A stretch of DNA of 64,000 bases from Lachnospiraceae bacterium (GCA_024692905.1 JAILLY010000102.1:124001-188000); one strand, 5' to 3'; shown: positions 45,600 to 55,170, counted from the stretch's first letter. The notes: a model not told the origin generated them from the letters alone. Made by a program: numbers and translations.

Positions 45600-46829
45600 A
45601 TGAGGATCGTTGTGGCCGGAGGAGGCGCTGCCGGAATGATGGCAGCGGCGGCGGCGTCAGAGAAATGTGATGATGTCGTTCTCATAGATAAGAATGAGAA
45701 ACTCGGGAAGAAGCTGTATATCACCGGCAAGGGGCGGTGCAACCTGACCAATGCCTGTGATGCCGATGTGTTCTTCGATAATCTGATCACAAATCCGAAG
45801 TTTTTGTTCAGTTCTTTTTACGGATTCGATAACAGAGCCGCAATGGATTTTTTTGAATCCTGCGGACTTTTTCTTAAAACGGAACGCGGGAACAGAGTTT
45901 TCCCCGTTTCCGATCATTCCTCAGATGTGATAAAGGCGCTTAAGCTCCGGCTTGAGCATAATAATGTCAGGATATTGAACGACAGGCGGCTTGAGGATAT
46001 TAAGATCCTTGACGGGCGTGTCTGCGGACTTACGGCTTCGGGAGAATATATGAAGGCCGATCGTCTGATCCTTGCACTCGGCGGCGTTTCTTATAAGGGT
46101 ACCGGAGCTACGGATGATGCGTTCAGGCTTGCGAAAAGCCTTGGCTTAAAGACAGTCCCGGCACAGCCTTCGCTCGTTCCGCTTACAAGTCCCGATAAAT
46201 GGACAGCACAGGTTTCGGGGCTTTCACTAAAGAATGTATCCGTAAGGCTTGAATACAGGAAAAAGGAGATATTCGAAGGCTTCGGAGAAATGCTGTTTAC
46301 CCATTTCGGAGTGAGCGGGCCCCTCATATTGTCAGCGAGCAGTTATATAAAGGAGCAGATGTACGGTGACGGACTTGTGCTTCATATAGATCTTAAGGAT
46401 GCACTCACACATAAGCAGCTTGATGAACGGATACTGCGTGATTTTTCCGGCTCTATGAACAAGCACCTTATTAATTCGCTTGACAGGCTGCTTCCGTCAG
46501 GGCTTATACCGGTAGTCATTGAGCTTGCCGGGCTCGATCCCCATAAGAGAGTGAACGGGATAACCAGGGCGGAACGCGAGGCGCTTGTTGATACAATAAA
46601 GGATCTGAGGGTTTCGATAAACGGAAACCGCGGATTCGATGAAGCCATCATAACAAGAGGCGGCATAAGCGTTAAGGAGGTTGACCCGTCCACGATGGAG
46701 TGCAGGAAGATAAAAGGATTGTATTTTGCCGGAGAAATGCTGGATGTCGATGCGCTTACAGGCGGGTTCAATCTTCAGATAGCATGGTCCACGGGACATC
46801 TTGCCGGAGTAAGTGCGGCAAAAGAGTGA
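45600..46829 (+). CDS. HI0933-family NAD(P)/FAD-dependent oxidoreductase
   Basis: A 409-residue flavoprotein. FAD-binding GxGxxG region MRIVVAGGGAAGMMAAAAAS at the N-terminus, the family signature KLYITGKGRCNLTN (about 37-50), ALGGVSYKGTGATDDAF, and C-terminal ITRGGISVKEVDPSTMEC, GLYFAGEMLDVDALTGGFNLQIAWSTG. The family (YhiN/HI0933) is widespread with unclear function; it is often called aminoacetone oxidase-like. It is cytosolic. It begins 14 bases after the TetR gene and is followed by cmk after 38 bases. Confidence 0.88.
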   Translation: MRIVVAGGGAAGMMAAAAASEKCDDVVLIDKNEKLGKKLYITGKGRCNLTNACDADVFFDNLITNPKFLFSSFYGFDNRAAMDFFESCGLFLKTERGNRVFPVSDHSSDVIKALKLRLEHNNVRILNDRRLEDIKILDGRVCGLTASGEYMKADRLILALGGVSYKGTGATDDAFRLAKSLGLKTVPAQPSLVPLTSPDKWTAQVSGLSLKNVSVRLEYRKKEIFEGFGEMLFTHFGVSGPLILSASSYIKEQMYGDGLVLHIDLKDALTHKQLDERILRDFSGSMNKHLINSLDRLLPSGLIPVVIELAGLDPHKRVNGITRAEREALVDTIKDLRVSINGNRGFDEAIITRGGISVKEVDPSTMECRKIKGLYFAGEMLDVDALTGGFNLQIAWSTGHLAGVSAAKE

Positions 46830-46867
46830 TGCTTAAGACAGATCAATGATCAAAGAAGGAGAAGAAG

Positions 46868-47533
46868 ATGCAGGTTGCGATAGACGGACCCGCAGGTGCG
46901 GGAAAGAGTACGATAGCTAAAAGGATAGCCTCGGAACGCGGTTATATCTACGTTGATACGGGTGCGATGTACAGAGCGATGGCGTTGTATCTTATAAGAC
47001 GCGGCATAGAGGCGGATGATACGGCGGGGATCGAAGCCGCCTGTGAGGATGCCGATATTTCGATCAGATATATAAACGGTGAGCAGAATGTTATCTTAAA
47101 CGGTGAGAATGTCAGCGGGCTCATCAGGACGCAGGAGGTTTCCAATATGGCATCCGCAAGTTCCGTTAACGGGAAGGTGAGGGAGAAGCTGGTTGACCTT
47201 CAGCGCAAACTCGCTTCGGAAACGGATGTTGTTATGGACGGACGTGATATCGGGACTGTCGTGCTTCCCGATGCAGGTGTTAAGATCTATCTTACGGCAA
47301 GTGTGAATGTAAGGGCAAAGCGCCGCTATGATGAGCTTACGGCCCGCGGAGAATCAGCCGACCTTGCCGTCATTGAAGCGGAGATAAAGGAGAGGGACGA
47401 ACGTGATATGACAAGGAAGATCTCGCCTTTAAAGAAAGCAGATGATGCCGTCACGGTGGACACCTCAGACATGAATATAGAAGAGGTGGTAAAGGTGATA
47501 GATGAGATAATAAACGAAGCTGCAGGGAAATAA
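46868..47533 (+). CDS. cmk: Cytidylate kinase
   Basis: A 221-residue kinase: P-loop MQVAIDGPAGAGKSTIAKRIA, DTGAMYRAMALYLIRRG, MDGRDIGTVVLPDAGVKIYLTASV, RRYDELTARGES. It phosphorylates CMP and dCMP. The cmk-ispH-rpsA order is standard in Firmicutes. A GAAGGAG site precedes it, and ispH starts 1 base after its stop. Confidence 0.95.
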   Translation: MQVAIDGPAGAGKSTIAKRIASERGYIYVDTGAMYRAMALYLIRRGIEADDTAGIEAACEDADISIRYINGEQNVILNGENVSGLIRTQEVSNMASASSVNGKVREKLVDLQRKLASETDVVMDGRDIGTVVLPDAGVKIYLTASVNVRAKRRYDELTARGESADLAVIEAEIKERDERDMTRKISPLKKADDAVTVDTSDMNIEEVVKVIDEIINEAAGK

Positions 47534-47534
47534 A

Positions 47535-48383
47535 ATGGAAGTCATAGTCGCTGAAAATTCGGGTTTCTGCTTCGGTGTAAAGAGAGCGGTGGATTCCGTA
47601 TACGAGCAGATAAAAAAGGGCGGACGGATATATACATACGGTCCGATAATCCATAATGAACAGGTTGTCGGTGAACTCGAGGAAAAAGGAGTCAGGATAA
47701 TCGGTTCAAAGGAGGAACTCAAGGAGATTACCGAAGGGACTGTCATAATAAGATCGCACGGCGTGTCAAAAGAGATTTATGATCTGATAAGGGAGCAGGG
47801 ACTTGAACTGATCGATGCCACCTGTCCGTTCGTCAGGAAGATACATGGCATAGTGGAAAGAGAGAGCCGTGCGGGAAGGTTTATAGTTGTCATAGGGAGC
47901 AGAAAACACCCCGAGGTGGAAGCTATCGTGAGCCGGGTTGAGGGTGGGTGCAGGGTCATCGAGAACGAGGACGAAGCGAATGACTTTATATGCCCTGACA
48001 ACCGCGAAATATGCGTAGTTTCGCAGACTACGTTCAACAATAACAAATTTCAAGATTTAGTTGAAATTTTTAATAAAAGAGGTTATCATGTTATTGTTGC
48101 CAATACAATATGTAATGCTACGGAGGAACGCCAGACGGAGGCGAAAAGAATAGCGTCCTGCGTAGATGCGATGATAGTCATAGGCGGAGCGGGCAGCTCA
48201 AATACGCAGAAACTATATGAGATATGTAAGCATGAATGTGATAACACCCAATACATTCAGACGTTAGATGACTTGGTACTTAACTCAATCGAATCCATTA
48301 AAAGTGTTGGTATTACAGCGGGGGCTTCCACCCCAAAAAAAATAATCCAGGAGGTTCAAAACTATGTCAGAGCAAACTTTTGA
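47535..48383 (+). CDS. ispH: 4-hydroxy-3-methylbut-2-enyl diphosphate reductase
   Basis: A 282-residue iron-sulfur enzyme, the last step of the MEP isoprenoid pathway. Iron-sulfur cysteines lie in NSGFCFGVKRAV (C12), DATCPFV (about C96) and NTICNAT (about C193); HGV and GSRKHPEV segments are also present. Length matches stand-alone IspH. In many clostridia IspH is fused to ribosomal protein S1; here the S1 gene starts inside its last 20 bases in another frame. Bases 48040-48120 and 48230-48345 use A/T-rich codons unlike the flanking sequence. Confidence 0.94.
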   Translation: MEVIVAENSGFCFGVKRAVDSVYEQIKKGGRIYTYGPIIHNEQVVGELEEKGVRIIGSKEELKEITEGTVIIRSHGVSKEIYDLIREQGLELIDATCPFVRKIHGIVERESRAGRFIVVIGSRKHPEVEAIVSRVEGGCRVIENEDEANDFICPDNREICVVSQTTFNNNKFQDLVEIFNKRGYHVIVANTICNATEERQTEAKRIASCVDAMIVIGGAGSSNTQKLYEICKHECDNTQYIQTLDDLVLNSIESIKSVGITAGASTPKKIIQEVQNYVRANF

Positions 48384-49578
48384 ACAGATGTTGGAAGAAT
48401 CATTAAAAACAATACATAACGGAGAGGTAGTTGAAGGTACGGTCATTGACGTTAAGCCCGATGAGATAATCCTTAATATCGGATATAAATCCGACGGCAT
48501 CATAACCAGAAACGAATACTCAAATACGCCTAACCTTGATCTTACCACCTGCGTTAATGTCGGTGACACCATGGAAGCCAAGGTACTTAAGGTTAACGAC
48601 GGTGACGGCCAGGTTCAGCTTACCTATAAGAGGCTTGCTGCCGATAAGGGCAACAAGAGGCTTGAAGAGGCGTTCAATAATAAAGAGGTACTTAAGGCAG
48701 AAGTCGCTCAGATACTCGACGGTGGACTCAGCGTAGTGATCGATGAGTCAAGGATATTCATTCCCGCAAGTCTTGTATCCGATTCATATGAGCGGGATCT
48801 TTCCAAATATCTCGGCCAGGAGATCGAATTTGTCATCACCGAGTTCAATCCCAGAAGACGCAGGATCATCGGTGACCGCAAGCAGCTTCTTATGGCTGAA
48901 AGGGAACAGCTCCAGAAGGAACTGTTCGCAAGGATAAAGGTTGGCGATGTTGTGGACGGTATAGTCAAGAACGTTACCGACTTCGGTGTATTTGTAGATC
49001 TCGGCGGAGCCGACGGACTTCTTCATATATCCGAGATATCCTGGGGCAGGGTAGAGAATCCCAAGAAGGTCTTCAAGCCCGGTCAGGAACTTAAGGTACT
49101 CATCAAGGATATTCAGGACACGAAGGTTGCCTTATCTCTTAAGTTTGCTGATTCCAATCCATGGAATGATGCAGAGGATAAGTACGGAATAGGCACCGTT
49201 GTTACGGGCAAGATCGCAAGGATGACTGATTTTGGCGCATTCGTTGAACTTGAACCCGGTATAGATGCACTCCTTCATGTATCGCAGATCTCAAGGGATC
49301 ATATAGATAAGCCTTCGGATGTTCTTAAGGTCGGTCAGGAAGTAACTGCCAAGATAGTTGACTTCAAGCCCGAAGACAAGAAGATAAGTTTGAGCATCAA
49401 GGCAATGCTTGAACCCGAGAAGAAGGAAGTTGAAGAAGACAAGGACGCGGACGTGGTCAGCGTTGATATTGATGCGGAGATAGAAAAGGCTAAGGAAGCC
49501 GAAGCGGCGGAGGAGACCGTTGCGGAAGAAGCTCCCGAGGCAGCCGTATCGGAAGAAACAACGGAAGCAGCCGAATAA
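48364..49578 (+). CDS. rpsA: S1-domain RNA-binding protein (ribosomal protein S1 homologue)
   Basis: A 404-residue protein with four S1 repeats at about 18-88, 105-170, 190-258 and 275-345 (for example GDVVDGIVKNVTDFGVFVDLGGADGLLHIS and GTVVTGKIARMTDFGAFVELEPGIDALLHVS). The last 50 residues are a Glu/Ala-rich tail. It binds RNA and is the short Firmicute S1 form, which may not be a stable ribosomal component. The ATG at 48364 is preceded by AGGAGG inside ispH, and the genes overlap by 20 bases. Confidence 0.9.
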   Translation: MSEQTFEQMLEESLKTIHNGEVVEGTVIDVKPDEIILNIGYKSDGIITRNEYSNTPNLDLTTCVNVGDTMEAKVLKVNDGDGQVQLTYKRLAADKGNKRLEEAFNNKEVLKAEVAQILDGGLSVVIDESRIFIPASLVSDSYERDLSKYLGQEIEFVITEFNPRRRRIIGDRKQLLMAEREQLQKELFARIKVGDVVDGIVKNVTDFGVFVDLGGADGLLHISEISWGRVENPKKVFKPGQELKVLIKDIQDTKVALSLKFADSNPWNDAEDKYGIGTVVTGKIARMTDFGAFVELEPGIDALLHVSQISRDHIDKPSDVLKVGQEVTAKIVDFKPEDKKISLSIKAMLEPEKKEVEEDKDADVVSVDIDAEIEKAKEAEAAEETVAEEAPEAAVSEETTEAAE

Positions 49579-49615
49579 GCTTTATATTTTAAATGAATAA
49601 CAGGAGATAGTGTCA

Positions 49616-50392
49616 ATGGCTATGACTTATGAACAGTTTGAAGATGCTATTTTGAAACTCACGAGTATCGATCTTACCGCTTACAAGGAAAAGCAGATGA
49701 AGCGAAGGATCGATACTCTGATAAATAAGCATAAGATAAACGGATATGAGGCTTTTGTCAAAGAACTGAAGGCTCAGCAGAAATTATTTGAGGAATTCGT
49801 AAACTATCTTACGATCAACGTTTCCGAGTTTTACAGGAATACCGATCAGTGGGAACTCCTTGACAAGGAGTTTATTCCCGAGATCATCGGTAAATACGGA
49901 AAACGTCTTAAGATATGGAGCGCCGCCTGTTCCACGGGAGACGAACCGTATTCGCTCGTTATGGCATTGTCGAGGCATATTCCTCTTAACCAGATCAAGA
50001 TCCTTGCGACGGATCTTGACAAGCAGGTGATCGCCCAGGCCAAGACCGGGCTTTACTCCGAAAAGAGCATTGCAGGAGTACCGGATGAACTTAAGAAGAA
50101 GTACTTTACCAAGATAGGCGCTTCCTATCAGATATCCCAGGAGATCAAGGACCGTGTCGAATTCAAGGAACATAATCTTTTAAAGGATCCTTATCCGACC
50201 GGATGCCATTTCATTGTATGCCGGAATGTGCTCATTTATTTCACGGATGAAGCAAAGGATGAGATATACAGGAAGTTTAATCAGTCCCTGGTAAAGGACG
50301 GTATACTTTTTATCGGAAGTACCGAACAGATAGTAAACCATAAGGATTTCGGGTATACGAGGCGTAATTCATTCTACTATCAGAAGGTCTGA
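49616..50392 (+). CDS. cheR: CheR-type chemotaxis receptor methyltransferase
   Basis: A 258-residue protein: N-terminal CheR helical domain (YEQFEDAILKLTSIDLTAYKEKQMKRRIDTLI), FVNYLTINVSEFYRN, and the SAM-binding region WSAACSTGDEPYSLVMAL with FIVCRNVLIYFTDEAKD. It methylates glutamates of chemoreceptors using S-adenosylmethionine. No other chemotaxis gene is near, so it is an orphan copy. I take ATG 49616, 8 bases after AGGAGA; an in-frame GTG lies at 49610. Its end overlaps the convergent nuclease gene by 13 bases. Confidence 0.92.
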   Translation: MAMTYEQFEDAILKLTSIDLTAYKEKQMKRRIDTLINKHKINGYEAFVKELKAQQKLFEEFVNYLTINVSEFYRNTDQWELLDKEFIPEIIGKYGKRLKIWSAACSTGDEPYSLVMALSRHIPLNQIKILATDLDKQVIAQAKTGLYSEKSIAGVPDELKKKYFTKIGASYQISQEIKDRVEFKEHNLLKDPYPTGCHFIVCRNVLIYFTDEAKDEIYRKFNQSLVKDGILFIGSTEQIVNHKDFGYTRRNSFYYQKV

Positions 50393-51471
50393 GAGATAAT
50401 CTTATCGCCGATGTCTTTAAGCGTTCCGGTTATCATATCTTCATTAAAGGGGATGTAGGAGCGTTTTGATGAATATTCGGACCTGAATAATATGTCACTG
50501 TCTGTTACCGCAGGAATAAAGAGGCCGCTGTGTTTTATATAGCAGGTCTCTTTTTTTGCATTCTCGCGTCTTGAAGGATCAACCCCCGAAGCCGCCGATC
50601 TGTGGATGCATTTGTCTTCTGCCGGGAGATAATAGTAATTACGGTAATCAGCATAGAAATGTTTAAGCTCCGTATTAATGACAGGTATCCGGATCAGGGC
50701 TGTTTTGTCATTATTGATCTTGAGTATCACATCATCGTATCTGGCGGTTATTGGTTTTGGTATATCGGTATCATGACTGTATACGGCCAGGATCTCCTGT
50801 TTCCGGTTTCCTGCATAGTCCGTATAATCATGTATCGAATGCGATACATAGTCAAGGCGTATATATTTTAATGCGGTATAGTGCAGTATGGGCAAAATAT
50901 ATGCCATACCTTTAAGGTCCTCACTGTTATGGTATATGAGCGGAGCGACCAGAGACGGATCCCCGGTATGCACATATTCATGATATACTCCTATAAGTTC
51001 GCGCCCGGTATAAGGATCGTCGCTTACTATATCAAGCAGCTGCTCGATGCTCCTCTGGCGCATGGAAGATAACCCCATCAGCTTGCCAAAGGGTTTTATC
51101 ATACGGTATATATCATGATCGCAAAGGGAGCTGAAGGGATCTTTTATCCCGTAAAGTGAAGCCTTGTATGAAAGGTATGGGATATCGAAGCGTTTGCCGT
51201 TATAGTGGATAAGCGTTCCGAAATGTCCGTCGATGTATGAAACCGATTCGGATAATATAAGCGCCTCTTCGCCGGGGGTATCCGCAAACCATTGGATCGT
51301 ATTATATCCTTCATCATCAAAGTACCCGCATCCTACAAGATACAGGCTGGTGTGCTCTTTGGACAGTCCGGTGGTCTCTATGTCTATAAACAGGATATCG
51401 TTTAAAGGTGCAAATCTTTCTAAGGGATAACCCGGCCTTATATCTTTATGACAGTCAGTAAAAACTTTCAT
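50380..51471 (-). CDS. YprB-like ribonuclease H-fold exonuclease
   Basis: A 363-residue protein with the RNase_H_2/YprB domain at about 20-190: LNDILFIDIETTGLSKEHTSLYLVGCGY (DxE metal site), LIHYNGKRFDIPYL, YRMIKPFGKLMGLSSMRQRSIEQL and YHNSEDLKGMAYILPIL. Relatives are predicted DNA or RNA exonucleases of unknown substrate, and YprB of Bacillus sits next to a helicase. Here there is no helicase neighbour. The C-terminal half is unlike anything I recognise. The start is Met at 51471 with AGGAAG upstream; a longer frame to 51510 lacks a ribosome site. Confidence 0.82.
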   Translation of the reverse strand: MKVFTDCHKDIRPGYPLERFAPLNDILFIDIETTGLSKEHTSLYLVGCGYFDDEGYNTIQWFADTPGEEALILSESVSYIDGHFGTLIHYNGKRFDIPYLSYKASLYGIKDPFSSLCDHDIYRMIKPFGKLMGLSSMRQRSIEQLLDIVSDDPYTGRELIGVYHEYVHTGDPSLVAPLIYHNSEDLKGMAYILPILHYTALKYIRLDYVSHSIHDYTDYAGNRKQEILAVYSHDTDIPKPITARYDDVILKINNDKTALIRIPVINTELKHFYADYRNYYYLPAEDKCIHRSAASGVDPSRRENAKKETCYIKHSGLFIPAVTDSDILFRSEYSSKRSYIPFNEDMITGTLKDIGDKIISQTF

Positions 51472-51548
51472 GATCTTCCTCCGTCTTATACAGTATATCA
51501 TATTTGGCATATTTCAATAATAAAGTGGTAATCCTCTGATAAATTTTG

Positions 51549-51554
51549 TATAAT
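51549..51554 (+). promoter_or_regulatory. Possible -10 element for the rnf operon
   Basis: A perfect TATAAT at 51549-51554, about 70 bases before rnfC, with no good -35 partner (TGGTAA near 51525). Confidence 0.4.
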
Positions 51555-51623
51555 CATATATTGGATGGATAAGTTTTTCTTATCCTATGTACGCATCGAA
51601 TACAAACACACAGAGGTATCCAA

Positions 51624-52943
51624 ATGGCTGGTTTTACTTTCAAAGGCGGTGTGCATCCGTACGAGGGCAAGGAACTTTCCAAGGATAAACCGATCAAGCG
51701 TTTTATTCCGGAGGGTGATCTTGTATTTCCGCTATCGCAGCATATAGGCGCTCCCGCAAAACCCGTGGTCTCCAAGGGCGACACTGTTCTTGCGGGCCAG
51801 CTGATAGCCGAAGCTGAAGGATTCGTTTCCGCCAATATCTATTCATCTGTTTCAGGTACAGTCAAGTCGATCGACAAACACAGAGTCGCCACCGGAGATA
51901 TGGTCAATTCCATAACCATAACAAGCGACGGTAATTTTACGGCCGCACCACGGCTTGATATCGGAGATATCGCGGATATGTCCAGACAGGAGGTTATCGA
52001 CGGAATCAGGCTTGCCGGTATCGTGGGTATGGGCGGAGCCGGTTTTCCGACTCATGTCAAGCTCTCACCCAAGGATCCCGATAAGATATATTACTGTATA
52101 GTCAACTGTTCGGAGTGTGAGCCTTATCTTACTTCCGATTACAGACGAATGATGGAGGAGCCGGAAAAGCTTGTGGCCGGACTTAAGATAATACTGTGTC
52201 TGTTCGAACATGCCGAAGGCATCCTTGCCGTTGAAGATAATAAGCCTGACTGTATCAGGAAACTAAAGGAACTGGTCATTGATGAGAAGCGTATCACGGT
52301 GAAGCCTCTTAAGACCAAGTATCCGCAGGGGGCCGAACGCCAGCTTATATATGCGACCACAAAGCGGGCGATCAACTCCTCGATGCTTCCGGCTGATGCC
52401 GGATGCGTTGTCAATAATGTCGATACTGTGGTTTCGATTTATCACGCGATAATAGAAAAACGTCCTCTGACGGAGCGTATAGTGACTGTTACCGGAGATG
52501 CTGTGGTTGAACCTCAGAATTATCTTGTTCCGATCGGGACATCATACAAGCAGCTCATAGAAGCTTCCGGCGGATTTAAGTCAACACCCGAAAAGATAAT
52601 ATCCGGCGGACCGATGATGGGCTTTGCAATGTTCGATCTGGATGTTCCGATAATCAAGACGTCATCAGCGATCACCTGCTTTCTTAAGGATGATGTCGCC
52701 GGCTGCAAACCTACAAACTGCATAAACTGCGGCCGCTGTGCCGAGGTCTGTCCCGGACGGGTCATTCCCGCGAGGCTCGCCGATTATGCGGAGGCCGGAG
52801 ATGAAGAGAGGTTCCTTGAGTATAACGGAATGGAATGCTGTGAATGCGGATGCTGCAGTTACATATGTCCTGCAAAACGCCAGCTTACACAGAGTATTAA
52901 GACCATGCGCAAGCTTCTGCTCGCAAAAAAGAAAAAAAAATAG
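51624..52943 (+). CDS. rnfC: Rnf complex subunit C
   Basis: A 439-residue iron-sulfur and flavin/NADH-binding subunit. N-terminal barrel (FKGGVHPYEGKELSKDKPIKRF), the NADH/FMN site GIVGMGGAGFPTHVKL (about 130), CSECEPYLTSDYR, and two 4Fe-4S motifs near the C-terminus: CINCGRCAEVCP and CCECGCCSYICP. It accepts or donates electrons with NAD at the cytosolic face. It is the first gene of rnfCDGEAB, the order usual in clostridia. The C-terminus ends in a Lys run. Confidence 0.96.
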   Translation: MAGFTFKGGVHPYEGKELSKDKPIKRFIPEGDLVFPLSQHIGAPAKPVVSKGDTVLAGQLIAEAEGFVSANIYSSVSGTVKSIDKHRVATGDMVNSITITSDGNFTAAPRLDIGDIADMSRQEVIDGIRLAGIVGMGGAGFPTHVKLSPKDPDKIYYCIVNCSECEPYLTSDYRRMMEEPEKLVAGLKIILCLFEHAEGILAVEDNKPDCIRKLKELVIDEKRITVKPLKTKYPQGAERQLIYATTKRAINSSMLPADAGCVVNNVDTVVSIYHAIIEKRPLTERIVTVTGDAVVEPQNYLVPIGTSYKQLIEASGGFKSTPEKIISGGPMMGFAMFDLDVPIIKTSSAITCFLKDDVAGCKPTNCINCGRCAEVCPGRVIPARLADYAEAGDEERFLEYNGMECCECGCCSYICPAKRQLTQSIKTMRKLLLAKKKKK

Positions 52944-52955
52944 GAGGGTTTAAGA

Positions 52956-53885
52956 GTGAGCGATCTGTTGAATGTTTCCTCGGGACCTCATGTGAGAAGT
53001 AAATATACGACAGCAAAGATAATGGCGATCGTGCTCCTTGCGCTGATGCCCGCAGCCGGATACGGTATATACCATTTCGGAGTAAATGCCGCTATCCTCA
53101 TAGTGGTAAGCATAGTTACCTGTGTTCTCACAGAACTTGTATATGAACTGGTAACGAAGCAGGATATCACCGTGTTTGATCTGAGTGCCGCGGTTACGGG
53201 ACTGCTGCTCGGACTTAACATGCCCCCTACGGCTGACTGGTGGCTTCCGGTCATAGGCGGTATATTTGCGATCGTTTTCGTTAAAATGCTGTTTGGAGGT
53301 CTCGGGCAGAATTTCATGAACCCCGCACTTGGCGGCAGATGTTTTCTCGTAATATGTTTTGCGGCCAGGATGACAAATTTTAATTATGACGGAGTAACAT
53401 CGGCAACGCCGCTTATGCTTCTCAAGACGGGAAATGCAGTGAATGTACGGGATATGATATTCGGTAATATCCCGGGTACCATAGGTGAGACATCTGTGAT
53501 AGCTATCGTTGCGGGAGCATGTTTGATGCTTTGCTTCGGGATCATCGATCTTAGGATACCCGCATCCTACCTGATCTCATTTGTGATATTTATGGGACTG
53601 TTTTCCGGACGCGGCTGGGATATTCCGTATCTGACCGCGCAGCTTGCAGGAGGAGGACTTATGCTCGGGGCATTCTTTATGGCCACGGATTATGCCACAT
53701 GCCCGATAACCAATAACGGCAGGATATTATATGGGATATGCCTCGGACTGATGACAGGTGTGTTCCGTTGCTTTTCCAGCACGGCCGAGGGTGTGAGTTT
53801 TGCCATCCTGTTCTGCAACCTGCTTGTGCCGCTCATTGAGAAGCTTACGCTTCCCAAGTGCTTTGGAAAGGGTGGTGAGATCTGA
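52956..53885 (+). CDS. rnfD: Rnf complex subunit D
   Basis: A 309-residue membrane protein with about eight to ten hydrophobic segments. The flavinylation motif D145-GVTSA-T151 (Dxx[S/T]xAT type) should carry a covalently bound FMN on T151. Other landmarks are NMPPTADWWLPVIGG, GGLGQNFMNPALGGRCFL and FFMATDYATCPITNNGR. It starts with GTG, 13 bases after rnfC, with AGGAGG upstream. It forms part of the ion-translocating path. Confidence 0.95.
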   Translation: MSDLLNVSSGPHVRSKYTTAKIMAIVLLALMPAAGYGIYHFGVNAAILIVVSIVTCVLTELVYELVTKQDITVFDLSAAVTGLLLGLNMPPTADWWLPVIGGIFAIVFVKMLFGGLGQNFMNPALGGRCFLVICFAARMTNFNYDGVTSATPLMLLKTGNAVNVRDMIFGNIPGTIGETSVIAIVAGACLMLCFGIIDLRIPASYLISFVIFMGLFSGRGWDIPYLTAQLAGGGLMLGAFFMATDYATCPITNNGRILYGICLGLMTGVFRCFSSTAEGVSFAILFCNLLVPLIEKLTLPKCFGKGGEI

Positions 53886-54493
53886 TGAAGGATGGGATCA
53901 GGGCAGTAGTGACTCTTACTTTGATCACGGTTATCGCAGGGCTTCTGCTCGGTTATGTATATGAGCTTACCAAGGCTCCGATAGAGGCAGGAGAGTCGGA
54001 AGCAAAGATGGCCGCATATAAGACCGTCTTTTCCAATGCCGCCGATTTTGTCAAAATCGATGAAGCCGGAAGTTCCCGGGCTGAGGAAGCATTAAAGGCT
54101 TCCGGTTTTCCGGAGGAGAGGGTGGATGAATGCCTTGCCGCTGTTGATTCATCAGGCAGCATAATAGGCCATGTCCTCACGGTCACAACATCGGAAGGAT
54201 ACGGCGGGGATATCACGGTGTCTATGGGGGTAGGGCTTGACGGAATGCTCGGCGGTATCGAGATACTGTCGATCTCGGAAACCGCGGGACTTGGTATGAA
54301 CGCCGATACGCCGGAGTTTAAGGACAGATTTAAAGGGAAGAATGTTTCCCAGTTTTCATATACCAAATCGGGAGCCTCCGCCGAATATGAGATCGATGCT
54401 ATCAGCGGAGCAACGATCACGACCAATGCAATGGTAAATGCGGTCAATGCCGGGCTTGTGTATTCAGAGGCCCTGAGAGGAGGGCAGAAATGA
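53885..54493 (+). CDS. rnfG: Rnf complex subunit G (flavinylated)
   Basis: A 202-residue protein with one N-terminal membrane helix and an extracytoplasmic FMN-binding domain. The motif DAISGAT (171-177) is a full match to the ApbE target Dxx[S/T]GAT; FMN should be joined to T177. ApbE is encoded nearby at 56584. Start overlaps the rnfD stop by 1 base. Confidence 0.95.
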   Translation: MKDGIRAVVTLTLITVIAGLLLGYVYELTKAPIEAGESEAKMAAYKTVFSNAADFVKIDEAGSSRAEEALKASGFPEERVDECLAAVDSSGSIIGHVLTVTTSEGYGGDITVSMGVGLDGMLGGIEILSISETAGLGMNADTPEFKDRFKGKNVSQFSYTKSGASAEYEIDAISGATITTNAMVNAVNAGLVYSEALRGGQK

Positions 54494-55170
54494 GTAAGGT
54501 TATTGAAAGACTCTATAACGGTATCATCAAAGAGAATCCGACGCTCGTGCTCATGCTTGGCATGTGTCCGACTCTCGCCGTGACCACGAGTGCCGTAAAC
54601 GGCGTGGGTATGGGACTTACGACCACGGTCGTTCTCGTTATGTCTAATCTTTTGATATCAATGTTGAGAAAAGTCATACCGGATGGTGTCAGGATACCTG
54701 CGTTCATAGTCATCATAGCATCTTTCGTTACGATAGTTCAGCTTCTGCTTCAGGCCTATATCCCATCGCTTTATTCGGCACTCGGAATATATATACCGCT
54801 GATCGTCGTAAACTGTATCATACTCGGCAGAGCCGAAGCTTATGCATCAAAGAATGCAATGATATATTCACTGTTTGACGGACTGGGCATGGGGCTTGGA
54901 TTTACTCTCGGACTTACGCTCATAGGTATAATAAGGGAAGTGCTCGGAACAGGCTCGATCTTCGGATACAGGTTCCTGCCTAAGTCAGTCCCGACCCTTA
55001 CCATATTCATACTAGCGCCCGGAGCGTTTTTTGTTCTCGCTGTACTTACTGCAATAATGAATAAGATCAGGATGGCTTCCGGAAAGGGAGGCGGTGTTGA
55101 GGCTTCGTGCGATCCGGAAATGTGTGCCGGATGCGACGTGCCCGGATGCAGAGGAAGGAGTGAGGGATGA
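54490..55170 (+). CDS. rnfE: Rnf complex subunit E
   Basis: A 226-residue membrane protein with about six hydrophobic segments: ENPTLVLMLGMCPTLAVTTSAVNG, YIPLIVVNCIILGRAEAYA and GLGMGLGFTLGLTLIGIIREV. The cysteine in GMCPTLA is conserved in this family and its RnfA partner, where the pair binds an iron-sulfur centre. After the last helix is a Cys-rich tail (CDPEMCAGCDVPGCRGR) of 25 residues. It overlaps both neighbours by 4 bases. Confidence 0.94.
   Translation: MSKVIERLYNGIIKENPTLVLMLGMCPTLAVTTSAVNGVGMGLTTTVVLVMSNLLISMLRKVIPDGVRIPAFIVIIASFVTIVQLLLQAYIPSLYSALGIYIPLIVVNCIILGRAEAYASKNAMIYSLFDGLGMGLGFTLGLTLIGIIREVLGTGSIFGYRFLPKSVPTLTIFILAPGAFFVLAVLTAIMNKIRMASGKGGGVEASCDPEMCAGCDVPGCRGRSEG

Noticed and set aside
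47535..48383. Frameshift in ispH that splits an IspH-S1 fusion
   Set aside because: IspH ends at its normal length and S1 has its own ATG and AGGAGG site, so two separate genes are better supported.
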